Shown here: positions 34,057 through 42,655 of the stretch, in pieces
Numbering within the stretch: the stretch's first letter is position 1
Layout: each line of letters begins with the position of its first letter
Assembly (NCBI GenBank): GCA_013361525.1
Contig: JABFXY010000139.1
Coordinates: forward strand, 34,918 to 98,917
DNA length: 64,000 nucleotides
From: Polyangiaceae bacterium
Lineage (GTDB): Bacteria > Myxococcota_A > Polyangia > Polyangiales > Polyangiaceae
Reading direction: 5' to 3'
Position numbers and translations under genes: made by a program
The notes under the pieces: generated by a model
What the model was told of the DNA's origin: nothing
Seen by the model: the letters and a program-made list of their open reading frames with translations, nothing else
Databases searched by the model: none

Positions 34057-34883
34057 ACTGCGTGCAATGCCTCACCCAATCGAATGACCCCCGTCGGCCG
34101 CTCGATCACCGGTGCGCCTTTCGGCGCGAACACCACGGCGGTCGAACCGAGGTGGAAGATGCCGATCTCGTCACCGCGCTCGATCGCGCGAGCGGGAGAC
34201 AAGTCGTGGACGCCGACGGAGACGTCCCGTTCGTCGACGCCGATGACCGTGATGCGTCCCACGATCATCGCGCCGACCATCACGACCGTGATGCGACCCA
34301 GCTGAGGGTTGTCGATCGGGATCGCGACGCGACGGTTGATCGAGAACAGCGACGGCACGTGTCGCTCGCCGATCGAGTTCACTGGGAACAGGTCGCCCGG
34401 CATCGATCGAATCGTCGAGACGACGCCGCCGACCGGCGCGTGCACGCGGTGATAGTCGCGCGGCGAGAGGTACACGACGGCGAAGCTGCCACCGATGTAT
34501 TGCTCCGCCTCGTTGGCGTCGCCGAGGAGCTCGGCCGCCGAATACTCGCGGCCCTTCACGCGCAGTAGGCCGCCGCGTTCGACGGGGCCGAGCGCATCGA
34601 GCCTGCCGTCGGCGGGGCTCACGATCGCGTTCGGGTGATCGCACGCGGGACGCGCCCCGGGGACGAGCTCACGCGTGAAGAACGCGTCGAAGCTCTCGAA
34701 GGCGCCGTCGGGCCGAATGGCTTCTGTCAGATCGACCGCGTAGGCGCGAACGAACAGGCCGACGACGGCCTTCGACAGGGGCGCGGGGATACGCGCGTCG
34801 GCGAGCTTCCCGACTGCCCGCGTGATTCGGACCCGAGGAAGCACGCGGAGGAGTTGTGCGGCTGCGTAGGTAGCAACGCTCAT
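34053..34883 (-). CDS. psd: Phosphatidylserine decarboxylase
   Basis: This enzyme makes phosphatidylethanolamine from phosphatidylserine at the inner membrane. ATG 34883 gives 276 residues (a longer start at 34901 exists). The self-cleavage site LGST near residue 246 yields the pyruvoyl group; the catalytic Asp (SPADGRLD) and His (DYHRVHAPVGG) are present. The N-terminal helices fit the family. It is first in a run with the methyltransferase (overlap) and the AGPS-like gene, so the products of one operon handle headgroup and backbone chemistry. Confidence 0.95.
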   Translation of the reverse strand: MSVATYAAAQLLRVLPRVRITRAVGKLADARIPAPLSKAVVGLFVRAYAVDLTEAIRPDGAFESFDAFFTRELVPGARPACDHPNAIVSPADGRLDALGPVERGGLLRVKGREYSAAELLGDANEAEQYIGGSFAVVYLSPRDYHRVHAPVGGVVSTIRSMPGDLFPVNSIGERHVPSLFSINRRVAIPIDNPQLGRITVVMVGAMIVGRITVIGVDERDVSVGVHDLSPARAIERGDEIGIFHLGSTAVVFAPKGAPVIERPTGVIRLGEALHAV

Positions 34884-34940
34884 CGGGCGGCGGGGGAGCA
34901 ACCGATGCTAGGGCGGCACAACTTTCCAGGTCAACGCCTT

Positions 34941-34952
34941 GGTGCCTGCACC
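34941..34952. promoter_or_regulatory. Palindrome upstream of the sigma-54 promoter, possible activator site
   Basis: GGTGCCTGCACC is a perfect 12-bp palindrome; a further GGTGCA half-site starts at 34977. The distance to the -24 element is about 75-85 bases, a normal place for an enhancer-type site. Confidence 0.4.
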
Positions 34953-35024
34953 GGAATCGAGCAGCTGCCCCGTCGTGGTGCAGTCTTCTCGGTCTCAGTC
35001 CACCCAATTACCACGACTCACGCG

Positions 35025-35040
35025 TGGCACAGAGGTCGCT
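35025..35040 (+). promoter_or_regulatory. Near-consensus sigma-54 (-24/-12) promoter
   Basis: TGGCACAGAGGTCGCT matches TGGCACG-N4-TTGCW with the GG and GC pairs at the correct spacing; only the second T of TTGC (here C) and the G after TGGCAC differ. Transcription would begin near 35051, about 107 bases before the activator gene. Confidence 0.6.
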
Positions 35041-35157
35041 TTTCGGCGGGCTCGCTTTTGGAGTGGGAGGACGGAGGCTATTCTGCTGCGCTCAACCGAA
35101 CGACCTGCCTCGCAGGCTGCCTCTCGTGATTCTGGGGGTTCTTCTCAGGATCCCTCC

Positions 35158-36651
35158 ATGGAGGCCGCTGCATCACCCGTTCTGGGCGCCATGTCACGCC
35201 TGTCTCTCCTCGTGGATCTCGCGTCGCTCCTTGCGCGCGAGGTCGACTTCGACGCACTGCTCCGAACCGCGTGTGAACGGCTCGCCAACGCGCTTCGCGC
35301 GGATCGCGCGAGCATTTGGCTGGTCGATGCCGAGCGGGGCGACCTCTTCACGCAGGTGGCGCTGCTCCCCGAGCTTCCGGCGCTGCGAATGCCTGCCGGC
35401 AAAGGTGTGGTCGGCTATGTCGCGTCGACCGGTGAGGTCCTGCGCATCGAGGACGTGCGCCGAGATGATCGATTCGATCCCTCCGTGGACCGGACGACCG
35501 GCTACACGACGCGGACGATGCTCGTCGCTCCGATTCGCGAGGACGAAGGGTCGCCGGTTCGTGGGGTGGTGCAGGTGCTCAACCGACAGGACGGGCCCTT
35601 CGACCAAGAGGACGAGCGCTACCTCCTCGCCCTCTCGACCCAGCTCGGTCGCGCGCTCCGCCTGACGACGTTACGAGGAGGTGGCGGGCCGGGCGTCATC
35701 TTGCGAGGCCCGTTCAACCGCATCGTGGGTCGCAGCACGGCCCTCGCTCGCGTCTACGAGCGCGTGCAGCTCGCGGCCCAGACCGATGCGACGGTGCTGC
35801 TTCGAGGCGAGACGGGCACCGGCAAAGGCCTCTTCGCCCGCGCAATCCACGTCAATTCCGCGCGCCAGGGCCGCGCCTTCGTGACCGTCGACTGCACGAC
35901 GCTTCCCGCGCAGCTCGTCGAGAGCGAGCTCTTCGGACATGAGCGCGGCGCGTTCACCGGCGCCGACCGCCGCGTGCCCGGCAAGGTCGAGCTCGCAGAA
36001 GGAGGCACGCTATTTCTCGACGAGCTCGGCGAGCTGCCCCTCGAAGCGCAATCGAAGCTGCTGCGTTTTCTTCAGGAACGAGCCTTCGAGCGGGTCGGCG
36101 GCCGGACGACCTTGAACGCCGACGTCCGCGTGGTCTGCGCGACCAACAAGGACCTCGAACGAGAGGTGAAGAAAGGCACGTTCCGCGAAGACCTCTATTA
36201 CCGCGTTCGCGTCGTGGAGATCGCCATTCCGCCGCTTCGCGATCGCGGCCAAAACGAGGTCGAGGACCTCGCGCGCCATTTCGCCGACAGCTACGCCGCT
36301 CGTTATCGGCGACCCGAGCCGAAATTCACCGAAGAGGCGATCGCAATGCTCAAAGCCCATCGGTGGCCCGGCAACGTGCGCGAGCTCGAGCATTGGATCG
36401 AGAGCGCCATTGCGCTCGCCCCCGACGGCGTCATCGTCCCCGATCTATTCCCCGCGCCCGCCGCGGTATCGCATCCGCCGTCCGGTCCTTCCGTTCCCTC
36501 GGTCACCATTCCGCTCGGCTTGCCGCTCGAAGAAGCGTCCCGCCGCTACGTCGATGCGACGCTCCAATCGTGCGGCGGCAACAAGAGCGACGCCGCCAAG
36601 CGTCTAGGCGTCGGCCGCAACTCCATCGGCCGCTGGACCCGGGGCTCCTGA
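35158..36651 (+). CDS. Sigma-54-dependent transcriptional activator with GAF domain
   Basis: ATG 35158 gives 497 residues; the frame opens earlier (34939) but that region holds the promoter. A GAF sensor domain covers about 28-165. The AAA+ domain has Walker A GETGTGKG (217-224), an intact GAFTGA (264-269) for sigma-54 contact, Walker B FLDELGEL and RWPGNVREL. A Fis-type helix-turn-helix ends the protein (NKSDAAKRLGVGRNSIGRW). It lacks a receiver domain, so a small molecule or partner at the GAF domain is the likely signal. The sigma-54-like promoter in front suggests autoregulation or a cascade. Confidence 0.95.
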   Translation: MEAAASPVLGAMSRLSLLVDLASLLAREVDFDALLRTACERLANALRADRASIWLVDAERGDLFTQVALLPELPALRMPAGKGVVGYVASTGEVLRIEDVRRDDRFDPSVDRTTGYTTRTMLVAPIREDEGSPVRGVVQVLNRQDGPFDQEDERYLLALSTQLGRALRLTTLRGGGGPGVILRGPFNRIVGRSTALARVYERVQLAAQTDATVLLRGETGTGKGLFARAIHVNSARQGRAFVTVDCTTLPAQLVESELFGHERGAFTGADRRVPGKVELAEGGTLFLDELGELPLEAQSKLLRFLQERAFERVGGRTTLNADVRVVCATNKDLEREVKKGTFREDLYYRVRVVEIAIPPLRDRGQNEVEDLARHFADSYAARYRRPEPKFTEEAIAMLKAHRWPGNVRELEHWIESAIALAPDGVIVPDLFPAPAAVSHPPSGPSVPSVTIPLGLPLEEASRRYVDATLQSCGGNKSDAAKRLGVGRNSIGRWTRGS

Positions 36652-36657
36652 CACGCG

Positions 36658-37587
36658 TCAGAGGTTGACCAGCGCCAGGATGATGTCGACTTCGGTTCGC
36701 GAGAACCGCGTCGCCATTTCGATGTCCGATCCTCTCGCGTGGAAGCTCACCGCATTGAAGATGGGCATCTTGAAGAGAACGAGGTCGACGCCACAGAGGT
36801 CGTTGACCTGGCGGGTGAGGTCCGCGGCGTCCCGCTCGGCTTGCCCCTCCGACGTCGACTTGCCGACGAACTCGATCGCGGCCGCGCCGCCGGCGAGCTC
36901 GACGCTCGCCCGTGCTTCGACGAGCGACTCGGGCCAGGTGATGGTGGCGTCGAGCGTCTTCGAGGGCTCGTAGGCGAAGAGGTCCAGCGCTTCGCCGTCG
37001 CGCGGCGCGGGAAGCTCTTTGCAGCCGAAGAACGAAACGATCGCAGGCGCGTCCGCCTCGGGCAGCGCGACGATCGTCTTTCGCGAGGCGCGGGTGACGA
37101 CGTACTTCTCGCCGGCGATGCAGGTGCGGACGACCCGGCCGTTCGTCGCGGTGACGATGGCCGGGGGCGGCGTCTTGTCCCCTTCCGTTTCGCTACAATC
37201 GCGCGCCGCGAGGAGCCGAAGCGCCGCATCGATCCGGTCGTCGTCGTCGACCGCGAGATCGAGCACGAGCGCACAACCCGCGACGTCGTCGAGGCTCTTC
37301 GCCGTGACGTATGCGCGCTGTACGTCGCGGAGTGGATCGATGCCCGTGTCCTCGAGAAGGGGCGCCCATTGCACGGCTTGCATCACATCGAGCCGCCCCA
37401 CCCAATCGCGGACACGCTCCACGTGGATCAGGGCACCACAACGCCCCGCCACGATCTCCTGCGCGGCAGCGGTCGTTCCGTTCTGCGCGGCGCCATCGAG
37501 GCGGACGCGCCGACCGCGCGGGGAGCACTGCGTGAGTGTGCTCAGCCCGAGAGAGGCCAGGCTCAGCATCGTTGCACGGCGGCCCAT
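36658..37587 (-). CDS. Lipoprotein of unknown function
   Basis: ATG 37587 gives 309 residues with a lipoprotein signal (lipobox LTQC); an ATG six codons on is possible. The mature part is a soluble alpha/beta domain of about 280 residues with paired sets of strands and several cysteines (GRCGALIHV, RDCSETEG, RTCIAGEKY, GCKELP, NDLCGV). It weakly recalls the repeat units of the large lipoprotein at 20023-22080 (for example AAIVSFFGCK, TITWPESLVEARASVEL), but no named family is recognised. It converges on the sigma-54 activator with 6 bases between stops. Confidence 0.75.
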   Translation of the reverse strand: MGRRATMLSLASLGLSTLTQCSPRGRRVRLDGAAQNGTTAAAQEIVAGRCGALIHVERVRDWVGRLDVMQAVQWAPLLEDTGIDPLRDVQRAYVTAKSLDDVAGCALVLDLAVDDDDRIDAALRLLAARDCSETEGDKTPPPAIVTATNGRVVRTCIAGEKYVVTRASRKTIVALPEADAPAIVSFFGCKELPAPRDGEALDLFAYEPSKTLDATITWPESLVEARASVELAGGAAAIEFVGKSTSEGQAERDAADLTRQVNDLCGVDLVLFKMPIFNAVSFHARGSDIEMATRFSRTEVDIILALVNL

Positions 37588-37908
37588 GGAGCGCAGAACG
37601 ACACGCCTCCTTCCGTGGACTTCCGGCCGACCCGCATGCCGCCCGGGTCCACTAAACCCTAGCGCGCTAGCGAAAGTCGCGCCCGCGACGTTGTCGCGGT
37701 TTGGTCGATTTGGCGTCCGTAGCGACGCGTCACGCACGCGGCCGATTCGCTGCCGTCCGTCGCATGACCGATGACGCGGACGGACGCTGCGCGATGGGCC
37801 TTCGAGCACGATCGGTCCCACGTTTCGGCGCGACCGCCACGGTGAAGGACGATACGATCCCGTGCTCCTTAGCGCTCTCGAAGCACGTTTGTGCTGTATC
37901 GTCTGCGA
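37588..37908. other. Divergent intergenic region without a gene
   Basis: This 321-base region separates two divergent starts and must carry both promoters. A CTAGCGCGCTAG palindrome lies near 37659-37672. No conserved -35/-10 pair is convincing, and open frames crossing it are shadows. Confidence 0.4.
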
Positions 37909-39405
37909 ATGCCGACGAAGGCGAAGACGAAGCAGCGAGCTGTCGTGAAGAAGCCGTCGACGAAGTCCGCCCCTGCGAAGAAGGTCGCAGCCGGCAAACG
38001 CGCCGTCACGAAGAAGGCGGCGCCGAAGGCATCCGCACCGAAAAAAGCCGCGCCCAAGAAGGGCGCGACGACGAAGCCTGCAGCGAAGAAGCCGGCAGCG
38101 AAGAAGCCGGCAGCGAAGAAGCCGGCAGCGAAGCCGTCAGCCACGAAGAAGGTCGCGCCCAAGAAGAGCGCAGCGAAGACACCCGCAGCGAAGAAGAGCG
38201 TGCCCACGAAGGCGTCCGCCAAGAAGGCGCCTTCGGTCAAAACCTCGGCGACGAAGGCGGTGAAGTCGAAGGCCGTTACGAAGACGAGCCGCAAGGTCGA
38301 GGCAGCGAAACCGAAGCAGCGGCGCCGCGGCGCCAACGACGTGAGGCTCGGGGACGACGCGGTCCTGCGTGAGGACGGGACGCTCGAGATCCGAATGGAG
38401 CTGACGCCGGCGATGGTCGCTGCCGCCGCTGCTCACACGGCCCTCGAGGAGGGCGACTACGCGACCGGCATCGCGCAGCTGTCGCGCGCGATCGAGCTCA
38501 CGGACCCGCCGAGCGCAGACCAATACTTCGCGCGCGCCAAGGCCCATTACCAAGTCGGCGACTTCGCGAGGGCGATCCTCGACTTCGATCGAGTCCTGCG
38601 GATCGACCCGAGCTACAAGGACCTCCACTTCGACAAAGGCAAGGCGGAGCTCCGCGCCGGCAAACACGCAGAGGCCGAGCAGAGCTTCTCGCGGGACCTC
38701 GACGGCGGCGCGCCGTCGCCCATCAGCCATTACAACCGGCACATCGCCCGCAAGGCCCAAGGCGACGTCGACGGCGCGCTCGTCGACCTCGACGCCGCGC
38801 TCCGCGACTTGCCGGACTCGGTTCCGATTCGACTCGCGCGCTCGGAGCTGCGCGCGACCCGCGGTGATCTTCGCGGCGCGCTCGAGGACATCCATTGCGC
38901 CATCGCGATGCAGCCCGACGACGCCACGCTGCGTGACCGCCGAGCGCGTCTCGCCTTTCGAGCTGGGGAGTACGAGCGAGCCGCGGAGGACTTCGAGCGC
39001 GCCATCGAGCTCGAGATCGCGGCGGCGGCGACCCCTAGCCCCGAATGGTACGCAGGCCAAGCGCTGTCGCTCGGGCAACTCAGTCGCTACGACGAGGCCA
39101 TTGCGGTCCTCGACCGGGCCATTCAGCTCGACCCCCAGGAGCCGAGCGCCCATTGCAATCGCGGCTGGCTGTATCACCTCGCCCAGCGCAATGACGAGGC
39201 GCTACGCGATCTCGACCGCGCCATCGCGCTCAATCCGGGATACGCGAAGGCGTACCACAACCGCGCATTCGTCCGCGAAAAGCTCGGCGATACCGACGCG
39301 GCATTGAGCGACTATCGCCGCCTCCAGGATCTCGGCCACGACGTGACCGAGAGCATCGAGCGGCTCGAGGGCTCTAGCGGAGAGGGCTCGAGCCCCGAAG
39401 CCTGA
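37909..39405 (+). CDS. TPR protein with histone-H1-like Lys/Ala-rich N-terminus
   Basis: ATG 37909 (MPTKAK) gives 498 residues. Residues 1-140 are almost wholly Lys, Ala, Pro, Thr and Ser in AAKKPAAKK-type units, like the tail of histone H1; residues from about 165 form some eight tetratricopeptide repeats (for example AHTALEEGDYATGIAQLSRA, RAIELTDPPSADQY). The basic tail should bind nucleic acid or another polyanion and the TPRs a protein partner. Part of the tail is coded by a 15-base tandem repeat (38080-38136). A perfect hairpin terminator follows. Its process is unknown. Confidence 0.88.
   Translation: MPTKAKTKQRAVVKKPSTKSAPAKKVAAGKRAVTKKAAPKASAPKKAAPKKGATTKPAAKKPAAKKPAAKKPAAKPSATKKVAPKKSAAKTPAAKKSVPTKASAKKAPSVKTSATKAVKSKAVTKTSRKVEAAKPKQRRRGANDVRLGDDAVLREDGTLEIRMELTPAMVAAAAAHTALEEGDYATGIAQLSRAIELTDPPSADQYFARAKAHYQVGDFARAILDFDRVLRIDPSYKDLHFDKGKAELRAGKHAEAEQSFSRDLDGGAPSPISHYNRHIARKAQGDVDGALVDLDAALRDLPDSVPIRLARSELRATRGDLRGALEDIHCAIAMQPDDATLRDRRARLAFRAGEYERAAEDFERAIELEIAAAATPSPEWYAGQALSLGQLSRYDEAIAVLDRAIQLDPQEPSAHCNRGWLYHLAQRNDEALRDLDRAIALNPGYAKAYHNRAFVREKLGDTDAALSDYRRLQDLGHDVTESIERLEGSSGEGSSPEA
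38080..38136 (+). repeat. 15-base tandem repeat in the Lys/Ala-rich tail
   Basis: Three exact copies of GCAGCGAAGAAGCCG (38080-38124) and a partial fourth encode repeated AAKKP. The exactness at DNA level suggests recent expansion or length variation between strains. Confidence 0.85.
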
Positions 39406-39418
39406 GTTTGAATACGCG

Positions 39419-39449
39419 CCCCCGTGCATCGAGGTCGATGCGCGGGGGG
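39419..39449. terminator. First hairpin after the TPR gene
   Basis: CCCCCGTGCATCGA pairs with TCGATGCGCGGGGG except for one G-T pair; the loop is 2-3 bases. It starts about 14 bases after the TPR stop and precedes the stronger hairpin at 39471. Confidence 0.55.
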
Positions 39450-39470
39450 AGATCGCCTCGATGATTGCGG

Positions 39471-39511
39471 AAAAGCGCATGGTAAACGGCGGGTTTACCA
39501 TGCGCTTTTTT
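39471..39511. terminator. Bidirectional intrinsic terminator, 17-bp perfect stem
   Basis: AAAAGCGCATGGTAAAC and GTTTACCATGCGCTTTT form a perfect 17-bp stem with a 5-base loop and a T-run on each strand. It lies between the convergent TPR and tssM-like genes and should stop both. Confidence 0.9.
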
Positions 39512-39580
39512 GGCGAAAGGGATCCCAGTTCCCGGTCGACCAAGGCGCTCGGCCCCAAGGCCGAATCGCGCGCGCGCGGT

Positions 39581-42500
39581 TCAGGGTTTGAACCCCGGCG
39601 GCAGCTTCGGCAGCTTCGTCTGGTTCGGCGAAATGCCCTTCTTCGGAGGGGCATTGGGACCGACACTCTGCGGGGTCGGGTTGCCGAGCGTGGGGCGGTC
39701 ACCGACCGTCAGGGGGTCGAGCAGCATCGGCTTGAGGATCTCGACGCAGGTCGCGTCGCACCCATTGAGCAATTGCTCGGAGCTCGCGCGCGCTGCCTCG
39801 ATCTCTTCGCGCAAATCGCCCAAAAAGAAGTTCTCGCCCTTCGAGTCCTTCGCCTTGATGACGGTGTTCTTGAGGTCTTTGACGATGCTGTCGGTGTACT
39901 TGTGGCCCTTCACGTCACCGCCGGAGCCGAGGCCCCATTCGACGGTCGCCTTGAACTTCGCGGGGATCTTGTCGGTTCGCTTGCCGAGATTCTCGAGGTC
40001 GGCGGTCGGCGCGACGATCTTCTTGTAGCGATCGATCCGAGCGAAGAACTTCGCGGTGTTCGCCTGCTCCTGGTCGGCGAGGGGATCTTCACCCTCTTTG
40101 AACTGGGTATTTTCCTGCAGGCGCGCCATCAGCTGCGAAAACGGCGTCGGGCCTTCGCTGATCATTCGATAGATGTCGATCGCCTCGACCGGCGAGGTCG
40201 GCACCTTCATCTTGATGTCCGCGAAGAACTCGAGCCATTGCGTGATGTAGGTCTGCTCGTAGCGGTCCTTCACCTTGGCGACCCATTGCGGGATGTTGGC
40301 GCTCGTCTCGTCGCTCGTCATCGGGACGACCCACGCCTCGCCCCTCAAGAGACCCTCGGCGTTCTGCATTTGGAGCAGCACCGCGGCGTAGCCCTTCGCC
40401 GTGTAGGGGCCCATGATCTTCTTGTAATTGGTCTTGTCCGCCAAATAGGACTTGCTGAGGTAGGTGCGAAGCACCTCGTTCGGGCGGCTCTGGAAGCTGC
40501 GCGGCAAGTCGAGCGGTGAAAAGACGAGGTTGTCGTAGGTCGGATCGTTCGCGTCGTCGATGCGCTCGTCCTCGAGCCAGCGCACGAGCAAATCATAGTA
40601 TCGCTGCTCGATCCCCGTGGCCTGGAGCGACGCGCGCGCCTTGGAGATGAGCTCGCCGTCGAGCTCGATGTTGGTGATTCGCCCCTCCTTGAGGAGCTCG
40701 AAGTAGTAACGGACGTGTGGCCGCGCGAGGACCTTCAGCTCGCCCTCCGACGCCGACGAACCACCCTTCTTCAAGATGCTCGCCCACGACGCCGTGAAGC
40801 GGCCCGTGGCCCATTCGACGTCGAGGTGATCGTTCTTTTCGTCGATCTTGCCGAGCATCAAATACTGCCGAAGGGCGATCCAATCCCCGAGGAAGTCTTT
40901 GCCGGTCGAAGCACGCAATCGGTCCTCGAGCGCGCGCTTCGTCGGGTTCGCGAACCCCGTCACCATTTGTGACGCGTAGACCTTCAACGAAGGCCGCTCG
41001 ACCTTGTTCGCGACGAACATTCCCCAACCCATCGTCAGCGGAACGCCCTCGCTCTCGAACTTCTCTTGTTGCTTGAGCTGATCGAGAAGGCAGTCGAGCT
41101 GGTGGATGGAGTCGGAGGCCTCCCCCATATCGGGGCCCCAATCGAGCTTCGCCGCCGACCGAGCGCACTTGTCGGACTCGGCGAGGAACGACTTGTTGTT
41201 CGAATACGACGTGAGGCCCGGCAGCGCGAGGATCGCGGCGAGCGCGAACGTTGCGCCGGCGATGGCGATCTTCATGAAGAGCTGACGTCGCTCCTCCACC
41301 GCGCTTCGAACGGCGATGTCGCCGTCGGGGAAGATGATGTTCATGAAGAGGTCGTGGAGGAAGTAGCTCTTCGACTCGACGACCGGCTGCTGGGGCGGTT
41401 GCTGATAGGGGTGTTGCGCGCCGTAGGGGTTCTGCTGATACGGGTTCTGCTGATAGGGAGTTTGCTGATAGGGGTTCTGCGCCTGCGAGCGAATGCCCAT
41501 CGCGGCGCTCATCCGCTCGAGCACGCGGTCCATCGGGCGGCCCTCTTGCGTGCCGCTCGTGAAGTAGAAGCCGCGGAAGATGGGCGTGCCCTGCATCGTG
41601 TTCGGCTGGAACGTCGTCGCGATGAGATCGGCGAGGTTCTTCTTCAAGCCGGTGAACTCGAGCGGGAATTGGTAGAGCTTCTCCCGAACCTCGCGCCGCT
41701 GCTCCATCGTGAGCCGCTTCAGACCGCGCGCGTGCAGCTGCTTCACGAGGACGTCGAACTCGGCGCCGAAGATGCGGCCAGGCTCGTTCTTCGGCAGCTC
41801 GAGCTTGATCGTCGAACCCCAACACTTCGACCGATCGCTCTTTTTCAGATCGCCGAAGAACTCCGAAAAGCCGGCGATGAGGTCCACCTTGGTGAAGAGC
41901 AGATACACCGGCAGGACGAGGTGCAGCTGGCCGGCGACCTCGTCGATGCGCGACCTGAGCTTCTTCGCGATCGCTTCGATCTGCATCTCGTTGGCGTCGA
42001 TGAGCTCCGAGATGCTGATGGCGATGATGACGCCGTTGATGGGGCGCTTCGGGCGGTACTTCTTCAGGAAGTTGAGGAAGCTGACCCACTCTTCTCGATC
42101 GTCTTGTTCGGTCGTGTACCGACCCGCGGTGTCGAGGAGGATGGCTTCGTTCGTGAACCACCAGTCGCAGTTGCGCGTGCCGCCGACGCCGCGCACACCG
42201 CCGCCGCCGCCGGGCCCGGTGCTCGAACCGTAGGGAAAGACGAGGCCCGAGTGCGTGAGCGCGGTCGTCTTCCCGGCGCCGGGCGGGCCGATGATCATGT
42301 ACCAGGGCATCGTGTAGAGCGCGGCGCCGCCGCGCTTTCCGCCACGACCGAGGCGCGACTTCTTGAGCGCGTCGAGCCCTCCGAGCAGCTGCTTACGGAG
42401 CTCTTGGATCTCGGCGCGGCGCTCCGGCCGGGCGTTCAGCGCCTGCTGGGTGCCCTGCTTCTCGATGACCTCTTGGAGCTTCTTGGCGGCGCGAAGAGCG

Positions 42501-42649
42501 AAGTACCACTTCAAGACGCCGATCGTCGCGACCGCGACCACCACCACGGCGGTTGCGATGATCGGGATCAACAGGGGCCAGTCGAGCGTGAACTTGAGCG
42601 CCCACGCGATACCGATCAGCAGGCCGCCGAGTACGAACCAGAGCCACAC
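39581..42649 (-). CDS. tssM: TssM/IcmF-family membrane ATPase-like protein
   Basis: TssM is the inner-membrane core protein of type VI secretion. This 1022-residue protein has two N-terminal helices (1-20, 26-47), a cytoplasmic NTPase-like domain with Walker A GPPGAGKT (121-128) and LLDTAGR (171-177), a third helix (459-481) and a long periplasmic part, which is the usual topology. It is shorter than most TssM proteins (about 1100-1300) and ends in a Pro/Lys tail, so the C-terminal beta domain may be missing or altered. A PYQQ repeat (391-422) precedes helix 3. GTG 42649 has a GGGAGG ribosome site and lies 6 bases from the peptidase stop. No other T6SS gene is visible. Confidence 0.88.
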   Translation of the reverse strand: MWLWFVLGGLLIGIAWALKFTLDWPLLIPIIATAVVVVAVATIGVLKWYFALRAAKKLQEVIEKQGTQQALNARPERRAEIQELRKQLLGGLDALKKSRLGRGGKRGGAALYTMPWYMIIGPPGAGKTTALTHSGLVFPYGSSTGPGGGGGVRGVGGTRNCDWWFTNEAILLDTAGRYTTEQDDREEWVSFLNFLKKYRPKRPINGVIIAISISELIDANEMQIEAIAKKLRSRIDEVAGQLHLVLPVYLLFTKVDLIAGFSEFFGDLKKSDRSKCWGSTIKLELPKNEPGRIFGAEFDVLVKQLHARGLKRLTMEQRREVREKLYQFPLEFTGLKKNLADLIATTFQPNTMQGTPIFRGFYFTSGTQEGRPMDRVLERMSAAMGIRSQAQNPYQQTPYQQNPYQQNPYGAQHPYQQPPQQPVVESKSYFLHDLFMNIIFPDGDIAVRSAVEERRQLFMKIAIAGATFALAAILALPGLTSYSNNKSFLAESDKCARSAAKLDWGPDMGEASDSIHQLDCLLDQLKQQEKFESEGVPLTMGWGMFVANKVERPSLKVYASQMVTGFANPTKRALEDRLRASTGKDFLGDWIALRQYLMLGKIDEKNDHLDVEWATGRFTASWASILKKGGSSASEGELKVLARPHVRYYFELLKEGRITNIELDGELISKARASLQATGIEQRYYDLLVRWLEDERIDDANDPTYDNLVFSPLDLPRSFQSRPNEVLRTYLSKSYLADKTNYKKIMGPYTAKGYAAVLLQMQNAEGLLRGEAWVVPMTSDETSANIPQWVAKVKDRYEQTYITQWLEFFADIKMKVPTSPVEAIDIYRMISEGPTPFSQLMARLQENTQFKEGEDPLADQEQANTAKFFARIDRYKKIVAPTADLENLGKRTDKIPAKFKATVEWGLGSGGDVKGHKYTDSIVKDLKNTVIKAKDSKGENFFLGDLREEIEAARASSEQLLNGCDATCVEILKPMLLDPLTVGDRPTLGNPTPQSVGPNAPPKKGISPNQTKLPKLPPGFKP
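41384..41479 (-). repeat. PYQQ-coding tandem repeat inside tssM-like gene
   Basis: The segment encodes repeated NPYQQ/TPYQQ pentapeptides (about six units, then PPQQP). Units are 15 bases with minor changes. It lies on the cytoplasmic side just before the third membrane helix. Confidence 0.8.
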
Positions 42650-42655
42650 GTTGGC

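Noticed and set aside
38080..38136. Short exact repeats considered as a CRISPR array
   Set aside because: The repeats are 15 bases, directly adjacent with no spacers, and code for AAKKP units in a gene.
41384..41479. Repeated 15-base units considered as a regulatory repeat
   Set aside because: They are in frame and encode PYQQ pentapeptides within the TssM-like protein.
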